The notes under the pieces are model-generated. The model made no database searches. It saw only the letters and a list, made by a program, of their open reading frames with translations, and was not told where the DNA came from. From positions 124,001 through 188,000 of the forward strand of contig QZDW01000003.1 in NCBI GenBank assembly GCA_009917545.1: DNA of 64,000 nt, in the 5' to 3' direction. The DNA comes from a bacterium 1XD42-76. Lineage in GTDB: Bacteria; Bacillota; Clostridia; Lachnospirales; Lachnospiraceae. The position numbers and the translations under genes are program-made. The stretch's first letter is position 1. Every line of letters starts with the position of its first letter. Of the stretch, positions 50,250 through 57,782 are shown piece after piece.

Positions 50250-50268
50250 CTTTTTGGAGGAAATAGAT

Positions 50269-51648
50269 ATGACTGAAGAACATAGTTTGTTGACCGGAAG
50301 TGTGCCGAAAAAACTGGCCGCTTTCGCTTTCCCGTTGCTTTTAGCAAATACACTGCAATCATTTTACAATGTAGTAGATATGCTTGTAGTCGGCCAAATT
50401 GTAGGCGATACGGGTCTTGCGGCCATTGGTAATGCTTCTAAATTGTGCTATATCATCAATTCAATTTGTATTGGTATGACGATGGGCGGAGCCGTGTTGA
50501 TTGCTCAATATAAGGGGGCAGACGATAAAAAGGGACAGACGGAGTCTTTTCAAATGCTGGCCTTGCTCTCGCTGGTATCTTCCCTGCTTGTGACTATTGT
50601 GAGTCTGGCAACCTGCCAGCCGTTATTCAAGATGTTAAATGTTCCAGCAGACGCATATCAAGATGCCTGCGACTATATGAAAATTATTTGTTGTGGAACT
50701 GTGTTCATCTTTGGATATAATGCTGTCTGCTCTGTACTCAAGGGGCTTGGGGATTCTAAATCTCCCCTCTATTTTGTGGGAATTGCTACCGTCATCAATA
50801 TCGTTTTAGACATTATCTTGGTGGGCCCATTAGGAATGGGAACGGCAGGAGCGGCTTACGCAACGATTACCGCGCAGGGAATTTCCTTTGTGATTTCTCT
50901 ATTCTATTTGAAGCGGCATAAAATATTTTTCTCTATGGAAAATCGCGGAAAGTTTACGCTTCAATGGGATAAGCTGGCCGCCATCGTGAAAGTCGGACTG
51001 CCCACGGCCATCCAAATGGTCGTAGTCAACACGGCCTATCTGCTTGTGGCAGGGATGCTCAATCAGTTTGGTACTGCTGTATCTGCTGCATCGAATGTAG
51101 GCTTGCAAATCAACACCTTTGCTGGTATGCCCTGCTGGGCTATTGGACAGGCAGTTACAGCGATGGTAGGGCAGTGCATGGGAGCTGGACAAATTGAACG
51201 CGCCCGTAAAGTAGTAAAAATCAGTTTAGTGATGAATGTTGCTGTAACGCTCGTTGTCGTAATTGGCGTACAGTTTTTTGCTGAACCATTGATTTTGCTT
51301 TTTGGTAGTACCACCCCGGAAGTAGTAAACGATGGAGTTTACTATCTGCGTGTCTGTTGCAGTATAAATAGTTTGATTTATGCCGTTATGTACACTTTGG
51401 ACTCCTTTGCTATTGGTGTCGGTGCGGCAAATGTTGCTATGATTAACGCTTTACTGGACGCGGTTATTGTGCGTTTGCCTGTGAGCTGGCTCTTGGCCTT
51501 TGTACTTAATATGGGCTTTTCCGGGATTTATTACGGCCAGGCGCTTTCTCCAGTCTTACCTGCTATTGTAGGTTTACTCTATTTCACAAGTAGAAAATGG
51601 GAACACAAAACGCTCATTCAATCAAGCCACAAGGGGGAAAGTCTATGA
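50269..51648 (+). CDS. MATE family efflux transporter
   Basis: 459 residues and about 12 predicted membrane helices, the normal MATE size. Family patterns are PLLLANTLQSFYNVVDMLVVGQIVGDTGLAAIGNA in the N-lobe and GLPTAIQMVVVNTAYLLVAGMLNQFGT in the C-lobe. MATE proteins export cationic drugs and dyes by sodium or proton antiport. ATG 50269 has GGAGG 8 bases upstream; the open frame to 50191 runs through the attenuator. It overlaps the next gene by ATGA. Position behind a leader and hairpins suggests drug-induced expression. Confidence 0.9.
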   Translation: MTEEHSLLTGSVPKKLAAFAFPLLLANTLQSFYNVVDMLVVGQIVGDTGLAAIGNASKLCYIINSICIGMTMGGAVLIAQYKGADDKKGQTESFQMLALLSLVSSLLVTIVSLATCQPLFKMLNVPADAYQDACDYMKIICCGTVFIFGYNAVCSVLKGLGDSKSPLYFVGIATVINIVLDIILVGPLGMGTAGAAYATITAQGISFVISLFYLKRHKIFFSMENRGKFTLQWDKLAAIVKVGLPTAIQMVVVNTAYLLVAGMLNQFGTAVSAASNVGLQINTFAGMPCWAIGQAVTAMVGQCMGAGQIERARKVVKISLVMNVAVTLVVVIGVQFFAEPLILLFGSTTPEVVNDGVYYLRVCCSINSLIYAVMYTLDSFAIGVGAANVAMINALLDAVIVRLPVSWLLAFVLNMGFSGIYYGQALSPVLPAIVGLLYFTSRKWEHKTLIQSSHKGESL

Positions 51649-51845
51649 TGGATCGGATGGTATGGCTTCTATGCCCCATATGTGGGAACAAGACCAGACT
51701 TAAAGTGCGTCAAGATACAGAGCTTATCAATTTTCCACTGTATTGCCCGAAATGTAAACAGGAAACTTTAGTGAATGTCAAAAAATCAAAACTATCTGTC
51801 ATCCGCATGGCTGACTTGATTTCTAAGGAGGATAACGAATTATGA
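51645..51845 (+). CDS. Cysteine-rich KTR family small protein
   Basis: 66 residues with a zinc-ribbon-like core: [18 protein letters not shown] followed 12 residues later by [13 protein letters not shown]. The NKTR element is diagnostic of the KTR family found beside resistance genes and conjugative transposon cargo. The function is unknown. The start overlaps the MATE stop (ATGA) and its stop overlaps the next start, so it is translationally coupled in the three-gene operon. Confidence 0.8.
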   Translation: MMDRMVWLLCPICGNKTRLKVRQDTELINFPLYCPKCKQETLVNVKKSKLSVIRMADLISKEDNEL

Positions 51846-52468
51846 TGGACAAACAAAAAATTTATCCCCGGTCAAAAGATCGGGAAACTGTATATTTGAA
51901 AAATGTCGTTACTGATCCCAGCATCATCGTGGGCGACTACACCATGTATAACGACTTTGTAAATGATCCTATTGATTTTCAAAAGAATAATGTTCTTTAC
52001 CATTATCCCATTAACCATGACAGGCTGATTATTGGTAAATTTTGCTCTATCGCTTGTGGCGCTCGATTTTTGTTCAACAGCGCCAACCACAGCATGACTT
52101 CACTTGCGACTTATCCATTTCCTATCTTCTTTGAGGAATGGGGGCTGGATGTTAGCCACATAACCGAGGCATGGGACAACAAAGGCGATATTGTTATTGG
52201 AAGTGATGTCTGGATTGGATATGAGGCCGTGATCTTCGCTGGAGTTACCATAGGGGATGGTGCCATTATTGGCACCAGAGCTGTTGTAACAAAAGATGTC
52301 CCGCCCTATACCATTGTAGGAGGTGTTCCGGCTAAACCTATCCGAAAACGCTTTTCTGATGAAACTATTTCGGCGTTGCTGACAGAGCGGTGGTGGGACT
52401 GGCCGGAAGAAAAAATTGCTCGCAATCTTGCGGCAATCCGATCGGGCCGTATCGATCAATTTAAGTAA
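51842..52468 (+). CDS. CatB/Vat-like xenobiotic O-acetyltransferase
   Basis: 208 residues with a left-handed beta-helix: [57 protein letters not shown], followed by the conserved WWDWPEEKI end. The likely catalytic His83 lies in FNSANHSM, equivalent to the His of Vat(D). Vat enzymes acetylate streptogramin A and CatB enzymes acetylate chloramphenicol; the YHYP segment and SANHSM region look more Vat-like. The substrate cannot be settled from sequence. Last gene of the MATE operon. Confidence 0.8.
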   Translation: MMDKQKIYPRSKDRETVYLKNVVTDPSIIVGDYTMYNDFVNDPIDFQKNNVLYHYPINHDRLIIGKFCSIACGARFLFNSANHSMTSLATYPFPIFFEEWGLDVSHITEAWDNKGDIVIGSDVWIGYEAVIFAGVTIGDGAIIGTRAVVTKDVPPYTIVGGVPAKPIRKRFSDETISALLTERWWDWPEEKIARNLAAIRSGRIDQFK

Positions 52469-52544
52469 ATATTGAAAAGAGCCAGACGCACAGACGCAGA
52501 GCCATCACAACGAAACCGTTGTTGAATGGCCTGCGGTGCAAGAA

Positions 52545-52581
52545 AAACGGCGGTTTTGAGTCTATCAAGCCGCCGTTTCTT
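52545..52581 (+). terminator. Terminator of the MATE/acetyltransferase operon
   Basis: AAACGGCGG pairs with CCGCCGTTT and is followed by CTTT. The remainder of the 440-base gap to the sigma-like gene holds a second terminator and palindrome copy 12. Confidence 0.75.
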
Positions 52582-52748
52582 TATGAGCATATAATCTAAC
52601 GGAGTGCGGCGGTCGCCTTGGAGGTGTCGCTGTGCTCTCGCTCATTTTCCATCCCCCTAACCTGTCAAAAAAAGCCCACCCGCCCAGCAGGATCAGTCCG
52701 GCGGTGGATGCGAAATTTGGCAGTACATAAATGAATTTGTCATTTCAT

Positions 52749-52784
52749 GCGCTTGCGTGGCTTTGTGTCGCGCAGGCGCTTTTT
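52749..52784 (+). terminator. Second terminator upstream of the sigma-like gene
   Basis: GCGCTTGCG pairs with CGCAGGCGC (one mismatch) and is followed by five T. Confidence 0.7.
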
Positions 52785-52798
52785 GTTATCTGCACTTC

Positions 52799-52813
52799 GA
52801 GACAAAGTGTCCC
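52799..52813. repeat. 15-bp palindrome copy 12 (degenerate)
   Basis: GAGACAAAGTGTCCC, with one arm base and the centre changed, 97 bases before the sigma-like gene. Confidence 0.7.
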
Positions 52814-52909
52814 GAGGTACGGAGCAGCTCCCCAGGGTGCCGCTCCCCGCCGCCCTCCATATCGTTTCCCAGCAACCCAACCACAAAAAACGATATGGAG
52901 GTACATACA

Positions 52910-53332
52910 ATGACTATCATCAACTTGCGCGACTTTTACTACTGGTACACCCAGGACGAATATATGGAAGTTACTGACGATGTGGCCGAGGCGCTCCGGG
53001 CCAGCGTCCGTTATGAGGCGGCCTACCAGCGGCGGCTCTCCCGCCACAAGGCGCAGTATTCGCTGGACTGCGAGGACGGCATCGAATATTCCGCCTGCCT
53101 GCACGAGCCCACCCCGGACGAGGTTCTGGAGCTCAAGGAGCGGTTCTGCCGTCTGTGGAACGCGCTGAACAGTCTGCCCCCGGCCCAGGGCCGCCGGGTG
53201 GATGCCTGCATTATCCTCGGCAAGAGCTTTTCCGAGGTTGCGCTGGCCGAGGGCGTTGACGAAAGCGCGGTGCGGCGGGCCGTGGAGCGCGGGCTGGAGA
53301 ACATGAAAAAGTTTTTGAAAAATTCCCGCTGA
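52910..53332 (+). CDS. Sigma-70-like helix-turn-helix regulator
   Basis: 140 residues. The C-terminal half resembles sigma region 4 (LWNALNSLPPAQGRRVDACIILGKSFSEVALAEGVDESAVRRAVERGLENMKKFLK). The N-terminal half (YYWYTQDEYMEVTDDVAEALRASVRYEAAYQRRL) lacks a recognisable region 2. Similar small proteins in Tn916- and Tn1549-like elements are thought to adjust transcription of recombination or transfer genes. ATG 52910 has GGAGG 8 bases upstream. Confidence 0.8.
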   Translation: MTIINLRDFYYWYTQDEYMEVTDDVAEALRASVRYEAAYQRRLSRHKAQYSLDCEDGIEYSACLHEPTPDEVLELKERFCRLWNALNSLPPAQGRRVDACIILGKSFSEVALAEGVDESAVRRAVERGLENMKKFLKNSR

Positions 53333-53654
53333 ACCAGTCCGAAAACCATCCAAAAATGTCTCGGTATATGAGAGGAAGTTTTTTCTTCTCCACAACTGAA
53401 TAGCGGGCGGCCCCGAGTGAACGCGGGGAGCCGGGCGGCGGGTGCGCTGGGACTTCTCCCACGGGAGGACGAGCGACCAACACCACCGCCGCAAGTGGGG
53501 AGACTGCCAACCCCACGGCCACGATCCGCGAGGGACAAGCTGGCCGCTTGCCGCTTGGGGCCGCCGCACAAAACAAGGGAACGCCGGGCCGCTACTCGCT
53601 GTCTTTTGACGGGCCAAACATACGGGCCCGGCGCTCCCCATTTCAAACAAGTTC

Positions 53655-53669
53655 GAGACAAATTGTCCC
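53655..53669. repeat. 15-bp palindrome copy 13 (degenerate)
   Basis: GAGACAAATTGTCCC upstream of the DUF6870 gene. Confidence 0.7.
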
Positions 53670-53689
53670 AAGGTGAGGACAGGCTAAAG

Positions 53690-53718
53690 GGCGGCACTTT
53701 TCGGAGTGCTGCCTTTTC
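53690..53718 (+). terminator. Terminator or attenuator before the DUF6870 gene
   Basis: GGCGGCAC pairs with GTGCTGCC (one G-T) and is followed by TTTTC. Confidence 0.65.
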
Positions 53719-53759
53719 GCGTTTCCCCACCAACCAAAAACGCAAAAGGAGGTTTTGCC

Positions 53760-54026
53760 GTGAAACTGACCGCACAAGAGCTGGAACAAATGAAAAGCGT
53801 GAACATCGGCGCGGTGAGCGCGGATGCGCTGGCTGACGTGAGCGGTATGGCCTTTGATCGCACCCTCCCCCGGGAGGAGCGGCTGGCCCGGTTTGTGAAA
53901 CGGGCCGTCAATCCGTACTGCTTTAGCGTGGGCGGCGTGGGCGTGAAAATCGAATTTGCCGAGGGCGGCCCCTCCCTGCAGGAGACGCTGACCGCCTTTC
54001 TTATCCGTCAAAAGAGTGGGCTGTAA
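53760..54026 (+). CDS. DUF6870-type small protein
   Basis: 88 residues: KLTAQELEQMKSVNIGAVSADALADVSGMAFDRTLPREERLARFVKRAVNPYCFSVGGVGVKIEFAEG. This matches my memory of DUF6870, a short family found upstream of recombinase genes in Firmicutes conjugative elements; the family label is moderately certain and the function unknown. The start is GTG 53760 with AAAGGAGG 7 bases upstream. It stands 117 bases before the recombinase, so a role in excision control can be suggested but not shown. Confidence 0.6.
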   Translation: MKLTAQELEQMKSVNIGAVSADALADVSGMAFDRTLPREERLARFVKRAVNPYCFSVGGVGVKIEFAEGGPSLQETLTAFLIRQKSGL

Positions 54027-54052
54027 CTGCTGTTGCGGCCCGTTCCTACTTC

Positions 54053-54067
54053 GAGACAAACTGTCCC
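54053..54067. repeat. 15-bp palindrome copy 14 (degenerate)
   Basis: GAGACAAACTGTCCC, 15 bases upstream of the -35 box of the recombinase promoter. Confidence 0.7.
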
Positions 54068-54082
54068 AAAGCATCGACATCC

Positions 54083-54111
54083 TTGTTGATTGCCCCGGGC
54101 AGAGGTATAAT
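54083..54111 (+). promoter_or_regulatory. Promoter of the serine recombinase gene
   Basis: TTGTTG and TATAAT with 17-base spacing, 31 bases before the ATG. Confidence 0.65.
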
Positions 54112-54142
54112 ATAAGTGTAATGTGATAGGGAAGGAGGAACA

Positions 54143-55828
54143 ATGGCACGAACAAAAAACAGAGGGTATCAGCAGACTTTGGCCCCTACCTATACGGCCC
54201 GGCTCTGGAAAATGGGCGGCTACATCCGGCTTTCCCGAGAGGATTTACAGAAAATCAACCGGGGGCTTGACGATAGCAACAGCGTGAAAAACCAGCGCGA
54301 CATTCTCAATGATTTTCACTTCAACCATGCGGAAGAATTTGAAAGCTACACCGAGTATGTGGATGACGGCCACACGGGAACCGATACGGAACGCGAAAGT
54401 TTCCAGCGGCTTTTAGGGGATGTGATGAGCGGGAAAATCAACTGTGTTGTGGTGAAAGACCTTTCCCGTTTCGCCCGGAATTACAGCGACGCTGGCAGTC
54501 TGATTGACAACCTTTTTGTGCAGATGGGCGTCCGCTTTATCAGCTTGGCCGAGGGCGTGGACAGCTACCTAAACCCGGACAGCGTGAACAGCATCATCGT
54601 TCCGATAACAAACGTGATGAACGACCAGTATTGTTATCAGACCTCAAAGAAAATCCGGCAGGTTTTTGATTATAAGCGGCGCAACGGCCAGTACATAGGC
54701 TCTTTTGCTCCCTACGGCTACATAAAAGACCCCAAAGACAAGCACCAGCTAATCGTTGACCCGGAGGCCGCTGAAACCGTCAAAAAGATATACGAGATGT
54801 GCCTGCAAGGTACGGCCAAACTTCAAATTGTGATGTATCTGAACGACCACGGCATACCCAGCCCCACGGCATACAGAAAGCTAAAGGGCCTGCCCTACTC
54901 CCCGGCTATATCGGACGCTCCCATGTGGGGGAACAAGATTATAACGGATATTCTCAGAAATCCTATTTACACTGGGGATTTGGTGCAGGGCCGCCGCCGG
55001 GTGAAAAGCTACAAGGTACACCAGATTGAGGCTGTGCCGGAGGATGAATGGGTGCGCGTCCCCGATACCCACGAGGCCATCATCACCCACGAAACCTTTG
55101 ACCGGGTGCAGGAACTTCTGAAACGTGACACCCGGACAGCCCCTAAAAAGCGGGAGCTCCATTTATTCAGCGGCTTTCTGAGGTGCGCTGACTGCGGCAA
55201 GGCCGTGACCCGGAGCCAGAGCGGGAAGAATGTTTATTATTCCTGCTCCACTTACAAGAAACGCTCCCGTACAGCCTGCACCATGCACTCTATCAAGCAC
55301 AACCGTCTGGAGGCCGCCGTTCTGTTCGCTATTCAGTATCAAGTGAGCACCGCCGTTTCCTATTCGGAAATAGTAGCCCGTATCAATGTGGCCCCGCTGA
55401 AAAAAAGTCAATCCCACCGCCTTAACGACCAGATAGCCGCAAAGGAAAAGGAATTGACGAAAATCACCCGCTACAAGCAGTCACTGTATCAAGACTGGAA
55501 AGACGGGGAAATCTCCCAGCAGGAATACCGGGAAATGAAAGCCGATTATGAGCGGCAGGCCGCCTGGCTCTCGGATTTGCTGGCCCGGCTGACGGCTGAA
55601 CGGAAACAGCTTTCAAACGGCGTTGACCAGCAGCATCCCGCACTGGTAGCCTTTGCGAAATATCAGAACATTGAAAAGCTGACCCGCGAAATTCTGATTG
55701 AATTGGTAGACCATATCAAGATTTACGAAAACGGCAATATCAGCGTTCATTTTAAGTTTTCGGACGAGTTCCGCCGGATTGCCGAGTACATTGAAATCAA
55801 TACCACTGACACCGCCGAGGCGGGCTGA
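54143..55828 (+). CDS. Large serine recombinase (TndX/TnpX-like, DUF4368)
   Basis: 561 residues. The N-terminal resolvase domain has catalytic Ser31 in GGYIRLSRED and the VVKDLSRFARNYSDAG segment. A Recombinase domain follows (about 190-310). A zinc ribbon is CADCGKAVTRSQSGKNVYYSCSTYKKRSRTACTMH (about 350-385), then a coiled coil and the C-terminal DUF4368. It excises and integrates the element through a circular intermediate at GA dinucleotides, which agrees with the observed junctions. GAAGGAGG precedes ATG 54143. The stop lies 62 bases from the right end. Confidence 0.95.
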   Translation: MARTKNRGYQQTLAPTYTARLWKMGGYIRLSREDLQKINRGLDDSNSVKNQRDILNDFHFNHAEEFESYTEYVDDGHTGTDTERESFQRLLGDVMSGKINCVVVKDLSRFARNYSDAGSLIDNLFVQMGVRFISLAEGVDSYLNPDSVNSIIVPITNVMNDQYCYQTSKKIRQVFDYKRRNGQYIGSFAPYGYIKDPKDKHQLIVDPEAAETVKKIYEMCLQGTAKLQIVMYLNDHGIPSPTAYRKLKGLPYSPAISDAPMWGNKIITDILRNPIYTGDLVQGRRRVKSYKVHQIEAVPEDEWVRVPDTHEAIITHETFDRVQELLKRDTRTAPKKRELHLFSGFLRCADCGKAVTRSQSGKNVYYSCSTYKKRSRTACTMHSIKHNRLEAAVLFAIQYQVSTAVSYSEIVARINVAPLKKSQSHRLNDQIAAKEKELTKITRYKQSLYQDWKDGEISQQEYREMKADYERQAAWLSDLLARLTAERKQLSNGVDQQHPALVAFAKYQNIEKLTREILIELVDHIKIYENGNISVHFKFSDEFRRIAEYIEINTTDTAEAG

Positions 55829-55860
55829 CCCCCGCCAAAGCATAAAATCCCTTTGGCAGT

Positions 55861-55878
55861 GTGTTTTCCTAATAAAAC
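55861..55878 (+). repeat. Right terminal imperfect inverted repeat of the element
   Basis: GTGTTTTCCTAATAAAAC is the approximate reverse complement of the left end segment at 31270-31285. The crossover GA is at 55889-55890. Confidence 0.5.
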
Positions 55879-55890
55879 GCAATCTTACGA

Positions 55891-56468
55891 GTGATGTGAC
55901 ATTTGATTTTAAAGAGCACAATAAATGGATTGTCCATAAAAGCGATTCTGAACCGTGGAGGGTCACGATTGCAGATACCGGTCTGAATACAATGACTGGG
56001 GGAAGGATAAAGCGGATACAGAATTATGTAAATGATGAACCGTTTTTCCTGACATACGGCGATGCAGTTTCTAATGTAAATCTGAAACAGCTGCTGGAAT
56101 TTCACAGGAGACATGGGAAGGCAGTTACGCTTACGACTGTGAACATCGCACAGCAAAAAGGGGTTCTTAGCATCGGAAAGGATAATACGATTGTGTCGTT
56201 CCGCGAAAAGGTAGAAGAGGACGGGGCGATTATAAATGGCGGCTTTATGGTATGTAATCCTGAGATATTCGAATACCTGCATGACGATCAGACCGTTCTG
56301 GAACAGGAGCCTATGAGAAAACTGGCTGGAAGAGGCGAATTAAAGAGCTTTTTCCATAACGGATTCTGGCAGTGTATGGATACCAAAAGGGAAAAGGATC
56401 TGCTGGAAAAACTGTGGGCTAGCGGGGATGCCCCGTGGAAAACATGGACAGATGTGCAGACAGATTGA
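55891..56468 (+). pseudogene. rfbF: Glucose-1-phosphate cytidylyltransferase, 3' part
   Basis: Encodes the C-terminal 191 residues of RfbF from SDVTFDFKEHNKW onward, with the conserved TGLNTMTGGRIKR, FFLTYGDAVSNVNL and GGFMVCNPEIFEYL. Joined to 31052-31265 it gives 263 residues, the normal family size. It has no start of its own; an upstream in-frame ATG inside the recombinase 3' end would add unrelated residues and is not credible. Excision of the element would repair the gene. Confidence 0.95.
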
Positions 56469-56511
56469 GGCGGCATTCATGTTTTAATTGGCATGAGAAG
56501 GATGTATTGTG

Positions 56512-57753
56512 ATGAACAAGATAGCAGTGTGTGTTCCAACGTATAACCGGCCAGATAAAATTTGGGAAGTTTTGGAAAAAGAAATAGGGTTTCTGCAGCG
56601 GCATGATGTAGACATGCATATTTTTGATTCCAGCGAGAACGCGGAAACCAGAAAAAATATAACGGAATACAGTCAGTACAAAAATCTGTATTATCACGAA
56701 ATCGCCAGTGACATTCGTTCGAATGCAAAAGTATTTTATATCTATCAGGAATATGCCAGACAATACGAATACATCTGGGTGATACACGACCATACGGTAT
56801 TTACAGAGGACGCGCTTTGTTACATATTAGAACATCTTGATGAAGACATAAGCTACTATTTTCTGGAAATACAGTCCCATGCATATGCCTGGGAGGATGT
56901 CACAGATTTGGAACAGCTGTTGTATGAAACAGCATGGCTTTCAGGAAGGTTCGGTACCGTGATCGTCCGTTCCACGCCTTTTCTATGTGATGTGGACTGG
57001 AAGTATTTTAACCGGAAATATCTCACAGAAACGATGTGGAACTATTCCCATATCGGATTTTATTTTGAGCGTGCAAGCCAGGTCACAGATTTCAGAGCCA
57101 GAATCATAAAATTTCCACGGGACTTATTTTCCGATATCTCCCGCAGTCAGAAGACGGGCTGGTATCGGGATTCAATCAGAATCTGTCTGGAATGCTGGGG
57201 CGAGGTGATTTCCAGCCTGCCGGAATGTTATACCAATAAACGGGAGGTACTCCGGACTCAGGATAAGTGGTTCATTTCCAAATACAGCCTGATTACTTAT
57301 AAAAGAAATAAAGTGTACGGCATAAGACAGTATTGGAACTATAGGAAATGGATTCAAATCATTGCTCCGGATGAAAAGAGAAATGCATTTTTAATCGCGT
57401 TCCTTCCGAATTTTGTTTCCCAGCGGCTTTATACGGGAAGGTTGATTTCCGTGATAAAAAGAATGCGGTCAGAAGGACGAAAGATATGCATATACGGGGC
57501 TGGGCGCCATGCAATCGAATGTATGGACTATCTGGAAGCCTGCGGTATGGGAATCGACGCTTTCCTGGTTACAAAGAAAGAAGGAAATCCAGAGAGGATC
57601 AGGAGCTATCCGGTATATCAGGCAGACACTTATGTGCATGATAAGAAAGTTTTTGTCATCATTGCTATTATGTCAGACCAGATCAGGGAGATAAAGGCAT
57701 ATCTGGATTTTCTAAAGGAAAATAGTGCCATTCAGTATATGGAATTTGTGTGA
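56512..57753 (+). CDS. Family 2-like glycosyltransferase with C-terminal Rossmann-like module
   Basis: 413 residues. The N-terminal GT-A part has AVCVPTYNRPDKIWEVLEKEI and VIHDHTVFTEDAL in place of a classical DxD. From about residue 320 a separate module follows, KICIYGAGRHAIECMDYLEACGMGIDAFLVTKKEGNPERIRSYPVYQAD, resembling nucleotide-binding GxGxxG folds. AGAAGG lies ahead of the start; GTG 56509 is an alternative. It lies 43 bases after rfbF, in the same operon as the genes to the right. The sugar is unknown. Confidence 0.75.
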   Translation: MNKIAVCVPTYNRPDKIWEVLEKEIGFLQRHDVDMHIFDSSENAETRKNITEYSQYKNLYYHEIASDIRSNAKVFYIYQEYARQYEYIWVIHDHTVFTEDALCYILEHLDEDISYYFLEIQSHAYAWEDVTDLEQLLYETAWLSGRFGTVIVRSTPFLCDVDWKYFNRKYLTETMWNYSHIGFYFERASQVTDFRARIIKFPRDLFSDISRSQKTGWYRDSIRICLECWGEVISSLPECYTNKREVLRTQDKWFISKYSLITYKRNKVYGIRQYWNYRKWIQIIAPDEKRNAFLIAFLPNFVSQRLYTGRLISVIKRMRSEGRKICIYGAGRHAIECMDYLEACGMGIDAFLVTKKEGNPERIRSYPVYQADTYVHDKKVFVIIAIMSDQIREIKAYLDFLKENSAIQYMEFV

Positions 57754-57782
57754 ACCTTCATGCGGATGGAAAGGAGCATGTC

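Larger units (their letters stand above)
53333..53759. other. GC-rich gap without a supported gene
   Basis: About 430 bases. A 15-codon frame at 53356-53403 (MSRYMRGSFFF...) has no good ribosome site. A 139-codon frame (53417-53836) crosses the next gene's start and is Arg/Pro-rich without a signal. The segment also holds palindrome copy 13 and a terminator at 53690-53718. I see no other element. Confidence 0.4.
31266..55890 (+). mobile_element. Integrative conjugative element, Tn1549/CTn4-like, inserted in rfbF
   Basis: 24,625 bp bounded by GA dinucleotides at 31264-31265 and 55889-55890. Removing the element and one GA joins ...CAT ATG A to GT GAT GTG... and restores a continuous rfbF frame. 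A GA crossover core is what TnpX/TndX-type large serine recombinases use, and such an enzyme is encoded at the right end. It carries a coupling protein, VirB4, VirB6, PrgI, NlpC/P60, MobC and relaxase, so it looks conjugation-proficient. GC content is visibly higher than either flank, except for the cargo genes at 47.1-47.8 and 49.4-52.5 kb. Confidence 0.95.

Noticed and set aside
53417-53836. 139-codon Arg/Pro-rich frame before the DUF6870 gene
   Set aside because: No start signal. It overlaps the well-supported DUF6870 start and palindrome copy 13, and the composition is that of a shadow frame in GC-rich DNA.
55779-56468. Longer frame fusing the recombinase 3' region to the rfbF remnant
   Set aside because: The extra N-terminal residues are antisense-like noise from another frame of the recombinase gene, and the junction analysis shows a disrupted gene.
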